Source of the DNA: an uncultured Vicinamibacterales bacterium
Lineage (GTDB): Bacteria; Acidobacteriota; Vicinamibacteria; Vicinamibacterales; UBA8438
Direction of reading: 5' to 3'
NCBI GenBank assembly: GCA_958295905.1
Contig: OY282382.1
Span: 3,248,001-3,312,000, forward strand
DNA length: 64,000 nucleotides
Every line of letters begins with the position of its first letter. The first letter of the stretch is position 1. The notes under the pieces were generated by a model. It saw only the letters and a program-made list of their open reading frames with translations. It was not told where the DNA came from and ran no database searches. The position numbers were made by a program, and so were the translations under genes. Of this stretch, positions 32,060-40,234 are shown one piece after another.

Positions 32060-34159
32060 ATGAGAATAACCAAGTTGCTCGTTGAGAACTTCCGTGCAAT
32101 CCAAAGGGTCGAGTTATCCGACCTCGAAGACATGATCGTCATCGCCGGGCCAAATGGGTGTGGCAAGTCGTGTGTCCTGGATTCCATCCGGTTATTCAAG
32201 TCCGTTTACGGCGGCTACCAGACAAACGAATGGCAGCAGTGGTTGGGTGAGTTTCAAATCAACTTCCAGCGCAAGCCAAGGCAAATGGCCTCGCTGCTGA
32301 GAGACAATTCACGACCGGCCGTTCTGGAAGCAGACATCCGATTATCGCCAGACGAGAAGCAGTTCATCATGTCTAACATCAGCGTACTACTGGAGGCGAT
32401 AGCTTGGAAGAGTGTGGTTCCCGGTCTTAACGATGTCTCGCCCTTCGCGCGGGGGACACTGGCGATCGAGCATCGGGCCTACAGACCTCAGGTTGTCCAA
32501 AAGGTCAACGACATGATGCCCGGAGTGGTGACCCAACTCAACGCCGCAACTACACAGGGGCGTTTCGAGATAGGCCCCACCGGAGAAGCGACCGTACGAA
32601 CCAACGTGCTCCTTGAGCTGCTATTCTCGTCTTTCTACCCGAAGTTCATCGGCCTCATCGACTACCATGGGTCACACAGGAACTATGGAAGGGAGGAGCT
32701 TGGAGGAATCAACCTCAACCTCGATCAACAAGAGGACAAGTTCCGGACATCCTCGCTATACAACTACGCCAACAAGTACGCCAACATCAAGAGCGAGATG
32801 GCTGGCGAGTACGTCCGCCAGGCACTCATCGAAAAAGGTGGCGTTTCCACCCGATCACGAGGGCTGTCGGATACCTTGCAGGAACTCTTCAAGTCCTTCT
32901 TCCCCGGCAAGAAGTATCTGGGGCCAGTCCCGACAGGCGATGGCAGCTTGAGCTTCCCGGTCGAAATTGATGGCGGAGTCAAGCACGACATCAACGACCT
33001 CTCGTCTGGAGAGAAGGAGGTTCTTTTCGGCTACCTTCGTCTTCGAAATTCCGCGCCGAAGCACTCGGTCATTCTTCTTGATGAGCCAGAGCTTCATCTT
33101 AACCCGGCCCTGATCATCGGCCTTCCCCAGTTCTACCACAAGAATCTTGGTCAGGCGCTGGACAACCAGATTTGGCTCGTCACCCATTCCGACGCCTTCT
33201 TGAGGGAAGCTGTTGGAATCACGAGCAGCAACGTCTTGGTCCTCCACATGCAGCATGCGACGGCGGATGGTGGCACGGAGAACCAACTCCGGCCGATCAC
33301 CGCTGAGGAGGAATTCGAGACTACGATCCTGGACATGGTGGGTGACCTTGCCGCCTACCGGCCAGGTGCCAAGATTGTGCTCTTCGAGGGGGAGAATTCC
33401 GATTTCGATCAGAAAATGGTCGCTCGCTTGTTTCCGGAGATTGCGAAAAAAATGAACTTCATCTCCGGAGGTAACAAGCAGCGTGTGCAGGCGCTTCACC
33501 AAGCACTCGCGGAGAGCGCCCGCGGAGTGGTGCCGTTCAGATTCTACTCGGTCGTTGATGGGGACTCCGACGTAGGGAGTCGCACCGAAGCGGACGCGCG
33601 GCGCCACTCCTGGGATGTCTACCACATAGAAAACTACTTGTTGGAGCCGATGTACATCTCCAAGGCGATGCGCCAGCTTGCTGTCGCCGATGGTGGGGCT
33701 GCAACGCCAGAAGTGGTGGATCAGTGCCTCAAGAAAATAGCGGAATCACAGGTCGGGCAGCTAGCCCGCCATAGAGTAACGGTGTATGCGAACAGCTTAC
33801 TCGTTGAGGCGCTCGACCTTGGTGTCAACCGTGATTCTGACGATGTGGCCGAGGAAATTCACCGGGCAGTTGAGATGTCTTCCGATAGAGTGGCCAAAGT
33901 AGTTACGGAGACGCTCACTGGGGAGGCCATCCGCGTTCGTGTCGACAAGGAGCGGGATGCCCTCGACCAGTCGTTGCGCGACAGCGAGTGGAAGAAGCGT
34001 TTCAAGGGGAGGGATATCCTCAAGGCGTTTGTGCGCGAGCACGTCAAATCCATCAGATACGACCCCTTCAGGAACCTTATTATCAGTGCAATGGCCGATG
34101 CAGGGTATCAGCCTGAGGGCATGAAACGTGTTTTGGAGAAGATTGCGGCCGACAGTTAG
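32060..34159 (+). CDS. Fused ATPase-TOPRIM/DUF4435-like defence protein (OLD/PARIS-like)
   Basis: The protein has 699 residues. The N-terminal SMC/AAA15-type ATPase has Walker A GPNGCGKS at 30-37, an ABC-like signature LSSGEKE near 315 and VILLDEPELHL near 338. From about residue 438 a TOPRIM/DUF4435-like domain follows (VLFEGENSDFD, FISGGNK, FYSVVDGDSD, HIENYLLEP), with the acidic residues that bind metal in nucleases of the OLD family and in AriB. A single-chain ATPase-TOPRIM resembles OLD nucleases or fused AriA-AriB of PARIS; I cannot tell which without a search. The gene is less GC-rich than its neighbours, suggesting recent transfer. A split pair of similar make-up lies at 44395-46627. 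Confidence 0.85.
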   Translation: MRITKLLVENFRAIQRVELSDLEDMIVIAGPNGCGKSCVLDSIRLFKSVYGGYQTNEWQQWLGEFQINFQRKPRQMASLLRDNSRPAVLEADIRLSPDEKQFIMSNISVLLEAIAWKSVVPGLNDVSPFARGTLAIEHRAYRPQVVQKVNDMMPGVVTQLNAATTQGRFEIGPTGEATVRTNVLLELLFSSFYPKFIGLIDYHGSHRNYGREELGGINLNLDQQEDKFRTSSLYNYANKYANIKSEMAGEYVRQALIEKGGVSTRSRGLSDTLQELFKSFFPGKKYLGPVPTGDGSLSFPVEIDGGVKHDINDLSSGEKEVLFGYLRLRNSAPKHSVILLDEPELHLNPALIIGLPQFYHKNLGQALDNQIWLVTHSDAFLREAVGITSSNVLVLHMQHATADGGTENQLRPITAEEEFETTILDMVGDLAAYRPGAKIVLFEGENSDFDQKMVARLFPEIAKKMNFISGGNKQRVQALHQALAESARGVVPFRFYSVVDGDSDVGSRTEADARRHSWDVYHIENYLLEPMYISKAMRQLAVADGGAATPEVVDQCLKKIAESQVGQLARHRVTVYANSLLVEALDLGVNRDSDDVAEEIHRAVEMSSDRVAKVVTETLTGEAIRVRVDKERDALDQSLRDSEWKKRFKGRDILKAFVREHVKSIRYDPFRNLIISAMADAGYQPEGMKRVLEKIAADS

Positions 34160-34418
34160 TCAAGTCACGATTCGTGTCTTTATTCACCACCGGCCAGGGG
34201 GAATCACCGATGGGTGCGGTTCTTCTTCGTAGAGGGCTTTGTCGCATTCATGGGCGTTTGTGCTTGCGGACGATCTCTCTTCGGTGTGCCTTGACGGCCG
34301 GTGGTGAAACCCCGCGTCGCACCGAGAGCGGCGAGGTGCCCGCCTGACAAAACCGAGCGCGAGCGTGCAGATAAGTGCCATCGTGCGGACGTGCTTGGGG
34401 GGCCGGCCCCTCAAGCGC
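34160..34418. other. Intergenic region, nothing recognised
   Basis: No gene. A stretch near 34307-34345 (gtgaaaccccgcgtcgcacc onward) loosely resembles 17820-17860 after oadA, possibly an old repeat. Confidence 0.3.
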
Positions 34419-34805
34419 TCACGGCGTCTTGCGAAGCTCCGGCAGGCACGCGCCGGCGACGGCCGCGACGGCGCCGAAGCCGAGCATCAAGGGCATGAAG
34501 GGCGCCTGCCAAGCCAACGCCAGTACGGTGCCGAGAACGACCCCGTGGCCCCCAGCGAACACCATCCATCCCACGCGCGGCACCGAGTCCAAGAAGACTT
34601 TGAAGCGAGGGCTCGGATTGCGTTGGTGGGTGCGCCACACCAGCGCGCCGAGCAGGGCAGCGCCCGCGCCCTGGAACGCCAGCAGCATGACGATGGAATC
34701 CGTGATTCCGACTGGGCTCAGCCGCGCGATGAACGTGCCTCTGCCCACGACCACGGAAACCAGCGTGAGGCTGTACACCGCCGCCGATAGACCGCTCCTG
34801 ATCAT
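34419..34805 (-). CDS. Small four-helix membrane protein of unknown function
   Basis: The 128-residue protein starts at ATG 34805 (gagagg 7 bases upstream). Four hydrophobic segments are spaced along the chain: SAAVYSLTLVSVVVG, SIVMLLAFQGAGAALLGALVW, VGWMVFAGGHGVVLGTVLALAW and PLMLGFGAVAAVAGACL. I do not recognise the family. It stands alone just upstream of the group II intron, which is inserted 97 bp from its start and does not interrupt it. Confidence 0.6.
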   Translation of the reverse strand: MIRSGLSAAVYSLTLVSVVVGRGTFIARLSPVGITDSIVMLLAFQGAGAALLGALVWRTHQRNPSPRFKVFLDSVPRVGWMVFAGGHGVVLGTVLALAWQAPFMPLMLGFGAVAAVAGACLPELRKTP

Positions 34806-35395
34806 GCTCGTCCTCTCTTCACGCAGCATTCGACTAGTGCATCGCCACGACAAAAATAGGGTTGCCGGGGCACTCACCTCGAACCGCAAGAGTCCTATGC
34901 AGTGCGCCGTGCGAAGGCGCCATTCCTCAGCGGGTGCGAATCCCGCCCGGCAACTGTCGCTCCAGCCGGTAGCAGTCGGAGCGGACGATGGAGGCAACGA
35001 CATCGCCTGAAGCACTCCGACGACAACGGGCCGCCATTGGGCGGCTCAGCGACCATGCGGGCCGCAACGCGAGTGAACGCCGAGCAGGCCTCGAAACATC
35101 TAATGCGGAAGCCGACCCGCCTGCATTACGGGGAAGGCTGCCACGGGCCGGGAAGCGAGCGACGGGGGCACCGGTCGGTTCCGCCGGGGTACTGGCGGCG
35201 GCACGCATGGAAGAGGGGGATGGACGCAACACGGGAAGCCCCGCCGGTGGCGTGGCACGCGCCAACTGACAGCCCGCGAGGGTCAGGTCGGGCCGGCGGG
35301 GGTGGCGGAGAGGCCCGTAGTACCGGGGAAGCCGGGCAACGCCGGCGGAGGGAAGGGGCCTCGGTTCGAGAGCAGCGCATGAAGGAGGAAGGGAC

Positions 35396-36736
35396 GTGGG
35401 GACTGGTGAGAGCCTAACCGCCTCAGAACGAGTTCAGCGACTCCAGACGGCGTTACATGCGAAAGCGAAGGAAGCTCCGGGCTTCCGGTTCTACTCGCTG
35501 AGCGACAAGGTGTGGCGCGACGACGTGTTCGCGGTCGCCTGGCAGACGGTCCGCCGCAACGGCGGGTCGGCCGGGGTGGACGGCGAAACGGTCGCGGGCG
35601 TCGAGTCGTTCGGGGTTGACCGGTGGCTGGGGGCACTGGCGCGGGACCTGAAGGAGGGGACCTACCGGCCGCGTGCGGTTCGGCAGGTGCTCATCCCGAA
35701 GAAGCAACGCGGGAAGTTCCGGCGGTTGGGCATTCCGTGTCTCCGGGACCGGGTGGCGCAGACGGCGGCGATGCTGGTGTTGTCGCCGATCTTCGAGGCG
35801 GACCTGCAACCGGAGCAATACGCCTACCGACCGGGCCGGGGCGCGCTTGACGCGGTCAGGCGTGCGCACCGGCTGCTGACGACGGGGCGCCGGGAGGTGG
35901 TGGACGCCGACCTGTCGGACTACTTCGGCCAGATACCGCACGCGGAGTTGATGCGGTCCATCGCGCGTCGCGTGAGCGACGGGCGTCTGTTGGGCTGGGT
36001 CAAGGCGTGGCTGGAAATGGCGGTGGAGGAGGACGACGGGCGCGGCGGTCGCCGCCGCACGAACCGGGCGCGTCGGGAGCGGAAGGGGACCCCGCAGGGG
36101 TCGCCGATTTCGCCGCTGTTCAGCAACATCTACATGCGTCGCTTCATCCTCGGCTGGAAGGTGCTGGGCTACGCCCGGCGCTTCAAGGCGGAAATCGTCA
36201 ACTACGCGGACGACTTCGCGGTCCTCGGCCGCGCGCCGGCAGCGGCGATGCTGACGGCGGTCGAAGGGCTGATGAAGCGTCTGAAGCCGCCGATGAACGC
36301 CGGGAAGACCCGCCGCTGCCGGGTGCCGGAGGAGCCGATGACGTTCCTCGGCTACCGGATTGGGCGCAACTACCGGCCGGACACGGGAGCCGCCTACATC
36401 GGCACACGTCCGAGCCGGGAGAGCGTCCGGAGCATCTGCCGCCGCGTGAGCGGGCTGACGACACGACGCAGCGGGCTCCTGTCGCCGGGGGTAGTGGTGG
36501 CGCGCCTCAACCGGGCATTGACCGGTTGGGCGAACTACTTCACCCTTGGGCAGGTCAGCCCGGCGTACCGCGCCGTTGACCAGCATGCTACGCGACGGCT
36601 GCGCCAGTGGCTCTGTCGTAAGCACAAGGTGCGGTCCGGGAAGAGTGTGCGCTTCCCGGACGAGCGACTCCGGCAGGAGTACGGGCTCACGTGCCTTGCG
36701 CAGCGCACGGCGAGCTTTCCGTGGGCGAAGGCATGA
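35396..36736 (+). CDS. ltrA: Group II intron reverse transcriptase/maturase
   Basis: The 446-residue intron-encoded protein has RT motifs in order: NGGSAGVDGETV, RRLGIPCLRDRVAQ, QYAYRPGRGALDAV, VDADLSDYFGQIPH, GTPQGSPISPLFSNIYM and the catalytic NYADDFAVLG (YADD near residue 270), then the thumb and a maturase domain X (LNRALTGWANYFTLG). No HNH endonuclease domain follows, so it belongs to the endonuclease-less forms that prime from nascent strands. It splices and mobilises the surrounding intron. The reading frame looks intact. The start codon GTG 35396 is preceded by gaaggaggaaggg. Confidence 0.92.
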   Translation: MGTGESLTASERVQRLQTALHAKAKEAPGFRFYSLSDKVWRDDVFAVAWQTVRRNGGSAGVDGETVAGVESFGVDRWLGALARDLKEGTYRPRAVRQVLIPKKQRGKFRRLGIPCLRDRVAQTAAMLVLSPIFEADLQPEQYAYRPGRGALDAVRRAHRLLTTGRREVVDADLSDYFGQIPHAELMRSIARRVSDGRLLGWVKAWLEMAVEEDDGRGGRRRTNRARRERKGTPQGSPISPLFSNIYMRRFILGWKVLGYARRFKAEIVNYADDFAVLGRAPAAAMLTAVEGLMKRLKPPMNAGKTRRCRVPEEPMTFLGYRIGRNYRPDTGAAYIGTRPSRESVRSICRRVSGLTTRRSGLLSPGVVVARLNRALTGWANYFTLGQVSPAYRAVDQHATRRLRQWLCRKHKVRSGKSVRFPDERLRQEYGLTCLAQRTASFPWAKA

Positions 36737-36743
36737 TCTCGTC

Positions 36744-36780
<37 letters not shown>

Positions 36781-36857
36781 ATGAGCGGCGACTGGAAACG
36801 GAGTCACGGCGGGGAGTGAGGCACCGGCACCGGGCGAAAGCGGCCGGAAACAGCTAC

Positions 36858-37302
36858 CCCCATCCGCCTACCGCCACCGCGCCAGTCGTCGACTCTACGA
36901 AGAAAATACGTCGTTCGACTCAAGTCCGTTTGTCTGAAGATTATGACGTGACGGACTGCTAGCTAGAGAAGCTGCACGCCGCCCCGAAACCGAGGGCACT
37001 CCAAGGACCGAACGCGAAGGAAGGAATCTTGTCCTGGAAGGGGCCGGATCATCCACGAAGACCGATCATAGAACACGGGGCGGGCACCGCGGGCGCCGCG
37101 ACGGACCGACGTTTGCCGGTGGGTCGGGAGACCGCCGGGACGCCGGTGCCCGAAGTCGGTTCATTTCTCACCCGGTGAACCCTCCCTGGGCTGTTCGCCA
37201 CAGATCCGCGCGGTTCGACCGCGGGAACGTGCAGCCACCGCTCACATCGCCCGTCCCGTGGTGTGTTCGCCACAGATCCGCGCGGTTCGACCGCGGGAAC
37301 CG
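36858..37302. other. Intergenic region with a 36-bp duplicated repeat
   Basis: No gene is supported. It holds the intron's 3' flank and two identical 36-bp copies of gttcgccacagatccgcgcg... at 37193-37228 and 37265-37300, separated by exactly 36 bp. The second copy ends 2 bases before the stop of the ADOP permease. Confidence 0.6.
37193..37300. repeat. Identical 36-bp direct repeats
   Basis: Copies at 37193-37228 and 37265-37300, 72 bp apart, are identical (core cacagatccgcgcggttcga). Each has an internal inverted element (cgcggttcgaccgcg), so the transcript could form hairpins just past the permease gene end. Confidence 0.7.
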
Positions 37303-39792
37303 CTACTCGTCGCGGAGCACCTCATTGGGATTCACCCGCGTGGCGTGGAGTGCGGGGCCCAGGCAGGCGACGACCGCCGCCGCGAGGAACAGGGCGGGTA
37401 CGACCGCGAACGTCGGTGCGTCACCCGGTCCGACGCCGTAGAGCAGCGGCGACAACCGCCGGCCGGCGCCGATGCTCGCCGCAAGGCCGGGGACGAGGCC
37501 GAGGACCGTGAGCCGGCAGCCGCGTCCGACGACGAGGCGGTGGATGTGGGCCCGCGTCGCGCCCAGCGCGATGCGGATCCCCATTTCGCGCTCCCGCCGG
37601 CGGACCACGTAGCCCATCAGGCCGTAGAGCCCCACCAGGGCGAGGCCCAGGGCGAGCCCGGCGGCGGTCGCGGCGAGGCCGGCGTGCACCCGCGACTCGC
37701 GGGTTGCGGCGCGCCGCAGCTCGGTGAAGGTTGCGGCCTCGGAGAGGGCAATCGCGGGATCGAGCTCCCGGGCGCGGCGGCGCAGCAACGCGCCTTCGTC
37801 CGCCGCGCCGTCCGCCGCGCGGACCGTCACGTACGCGCTCCCTGGCGCGCGTTGCCGGTACGGCACGTAGACCGTCGCCGGCGGCGCGAGACGGACGTCG
37901 CGGCCCGCCGTGTCCCCCACGACGGCGACGATGCGGCGGGGCCCCTCCTCGCCCGGCAGGCGCAGCGTCCGCCCCACCGGGTCGCGCGGCGGGAAGTGGA
38001 GGGCGGCCAGCGTTTGGCTGACCACCGCCACCGGGGCGCCGGCCGCCGCGTCCGCCCGGCCGAATACCCGCCCGGAACGCACCGGGATGCCGAAGGTCTC
38101 GAAGTAGTCGCCGGTGACCGCGTTGACGGTCGTCGCGACGGGGGTCTCCGGTCCCACCCGCCGCGAGTCGGCGAACCGCACCTCCACCCGAATCGGAACG
38201 TCTCCCGGGCGGCGGGTCGAGGCGCTCGCGGCGGTGACCACGCTCTCGGCGCGCAGGCCGTCGAGGAGCCGGTCCATCGCGGCGTCGGCGCGATCGGGGT
38301 CGTCCTCCCAGGCGCGGGGGAACGCCACCCGCAGGCTCGCGCCGTAGGGGGCGTCGAACCCCTGGTCGATGCGCTGGGTGTTCCAGGCGCTCCTGGCGAG
38401 GAGGCCGCACCCGACGACCAGCACCGTCGAGACCGCCACCTGCGCGACGACGAGCCCGCTCATCGCGGTGGATCGGGCGGCGGCTCTGTGGGTGCGGGAC
38501 ATCGCCGCGGAGCCGGGCAGGCCGCGAAGGACCCGCCAGACGGCGGGGACTGCGAAGGCGCATCCGGTCGCCGCGGTGACGGCCAGCCCGATGCCCAGCA
38601 CGCGGAGGTCCGGCACGAGGTCGAGCTGATAGGGCACGGTCAGGGGCAGCAGCGGCGCGAACGCGCTCGACCAGACGACGAGCACGGCCGCGCCGAGACC
38701 GCCGGCCGCCGCGAGCACGGCGACCTCCAGGCCGAGCCGACGCACCAGGTCGACGCGCCCGGCTCCCAGGGCGCGACGGATGACGAGCTCGTGCCGCCAC
38801 TCGGTCGATCGGGCCAGCAGCAGCGTCGCCAGGTTCGCGCACGCCGCCGCGAGGGCGGCCGCCGCCATGAGGCCGAGAATGCCCAGGAAATTGGCCACTT
38901 CGCCGCGGAACTCGGGCCACAGCCGCAGGTAGCTTGCCGGGAGGGCCTGCACGCGCCACGGCGCCCCCGTCTCCGGGTAGTAGACGCTCGCGCCGCGGTC
39001 CCGGGCGAGGACCTCGTCCACCGGGTCGATGCGCGCCTGCACCGCCTCCAGGGGCGTGCCGGGCGCGAGACGGCCGACGGTCTGGAACACCGCGAAGGCA
39101 CGGCCGCTCAGAACGTCGCGTCCCGAGAAGTAGTCGTCGGCCATCATCGCCGGGATCCAGAACGCGCTCTCGAACGACGGCCACACCGCGCCCCGGAAGC
39201 CCGCCGGGGCCACCCCGATGACGTCGTACACGTCTTCGTTCAGACGCACCGTCTTGCCCACGATCTCCGGATCCGCCGCGAACTGGCTGCGCCACAGGAA
39301 GTCCGAGAGCACGACGACGCGGTGCCCCCCCGGAACCAGGTTGTCCGCGGGGCCGACGAGCCGCCCGAGGGCGGGCCGGACGCCGAGCACCGAGAAGAAG
39401 GCCCCGGACACCATCTCCCCCTCATGACGCTCCGGAAACGCCCCGCCGGCCACCGTCATGAACACCCGGCAGAACGCCGCGAGGTCGACGGTGTCGTCGA
39501 GCGCGGTCCGCAGCTCGGCGTAGTCCGCGTAGGGCATCGGAGAGTACTCGGGACCGCTCGTCACGTACAGCGTCACCAGCTCGCGGCCGTCGGCGAAGCC
39601 CAGCGGACGCACGAACGCCTGGTCGAGCAGGCCGAGGACGAGGGTCGAGCCGGCCACGCCGAGGGCGAACGTGAGCACGCCGGCCGCGGTCCAGCCGGGC
39701 TCGCGGGCGAGGGCGCGGCCGGCCAGGCGCAGGTCCTGGCGCAGGTCGCCGAACCGGTGCCGCCGCCGTTCGCCGCGCCTCGAGGTGGTCAT
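37303..39792 (-). CDS. ADOP-type FtsX/MacB-like ABC permease
   Basis: The 829-residue permease has an N-terminal cytosolic region (RQDLRLAGRALAREPGWTAAG), a first membrane span, a large periplasmic MacB_PCD-type domain (QTVGRLAPGTPLEAVQARID, VVGDTAGRDVRL), a central group of spans and a second FtsX core (GLYGLMGYVVRRREREMGIRIALGA) at the end. This duplicated layout is the 'acidobacterial duplicated orphan permease' (ADOP) family, one of the strongest lineage markers here. No ATPase is adjacent, as the family name implies. It may export peptides, lipoproteins or drugs with a distant ATPase. Confidence 0.9.
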   Translation of the reverse strand: MTTSRRGERRRHRFGDLRQDLRLAGRALAREPGWTAAGVLTFALGVAGSTLVLGLLDQAFVRPLGFADGRELVTLYVTSGPEYSPMPYADYAELRTALDDTVDLAAFCRVFMTVAGGAFPERHEGEMVSGAFFSVLGVRPALGRLVGPADNLVPGGHRVVVLSDFLWRSQFAADPEIVGKTVRLNEDVYDVIGVAPAGFRGAVWPSFESAFWIPAMMADDYFSGRDVLSGRAFAVFQTVGRLAPGTPLEAVQARIDPVDEVLARDRGASVYYPETGAPWRVQALPASYLRLWPEFRGEVANFLGILGLMAAAALAAACANLATLLLARSTEWRHELVIRRALGAGRVDLVRRLGLEVAVLAAAGGLGAAVLVVWSSAFAPLLPLTVPYQLDLVPDLRVLGIGLAVTAATGCAFAVPAVWRVLRGLPGSAAMSRTHRAAARSTAMSGLVVAQVAVSTVLVVGCGLLARSAWNTQRIDQGFDAPYGASLRVAFPRAWEDDPDRADAAMDRLLDGLRAESVVTAASASTRRPGDVPIRVEVRFADSRRVGPETPVATTVNAVTGDYFETFGIPVRSGRVFGRADAAAGAPVAVVSQTLAALHFPPRDPVGRTLRLPGEEGPRRIVAVVGDTAGRDVRLAPPATVYVPYRQRAPGSAYVTVRAADGAADEGALLRRRARELDPAIALSEAATFTELRRAATRESRVHAGLAATAAGLALGLALVGLYGLMGYVVRRREREMGIRIALGATRAHIHRLVVGRGCRLTVLGLVPGLAASIGAGRRLSPLLYGVGPGDAPTFAVVPALFLAAAVVACLGPALHATRVNPNEVLRDE

Positions 39793-40234
39793 GCTTGGAA
39801 TGGTACCGCGGGAGGTCCGCCGTTCAACGAGCCGAGGCGGGTGAAGACCGCCGGCGGCGCGGGCAGGGCGGAGGTGTTCCGCGGGTGTTTCAACGAGCCG
39901 ATGCGGGTGGAGACGATCGCGGCGACGGACCCGCCGGCTGGACGCCAGCCCGAGCAGACCCCCGCCGGAGCAGACGCGGGTCGACCTTGAAGAACATCGG
40001 CGCCGTGTCCTGGATTCGAACCGTCAGCGTTCGGCGACGGTTCAGCGGGTGATTCGGCGACGGTCCAGCGGGTGATTCGGCGAGCCTCGTCAGGCGCCGC
40101 CGGATCGGTTCGGCCGCCCGTGCTCGGCCGGTGGAGGCAGTGGAAGCATGTGATCGTAGCGGCTTGTGCGATGATGACCATCGCCGGTTCGCCGCCGGGC
40201 TGACCGCGAAGATAGTGAAGTTGCGCCTGCCCGC
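39793..40234. other. Intergenic region with two sets of direct repeats
   Basis: There is no supported gene in these 442 bp between divergent genes. Repeats: 26-bp ttcaacgagccg... at 39823-39848 and 39889-39914 (two mismatches, period 66), and a perfect-length 23-bp tandem at 40031-40053/40054-40076 (tcggcgacggttcagcgggt, one mismatch). The promoters of the permease and of the SNF2 gene must lie here, but none is recognisable. Confidence 0.5.
40031..40076. repeat. 23-bp tandem repeat upstream of the SNF2 helicase
   Basis: Two abutting 23-bp units differ at one base (gacggttcag versus gacggtccag). It could be a binding-site array or a slippage duplication. Confidence 0.7.

Noticed and set aside
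34861-34954. tRNA-like fold: 8-bp complementarity (gttgccgg/ccggcaac) plus a T-arm-like hairpin (gcgggtgcgaatcccgc)
   Set aside because: The segment straddles the group II intron's 5' consensus, the inner part is intron domain I, and no anticodon arm or D-arm forms. I read it as chance pairing.
37258-39990. Long open frame (910 codons) antisense to the ADOP permease
   Set aside because: The translation is Arg/Gly/His-rich with no recognisable motif, and the permease on the other strand is complete.
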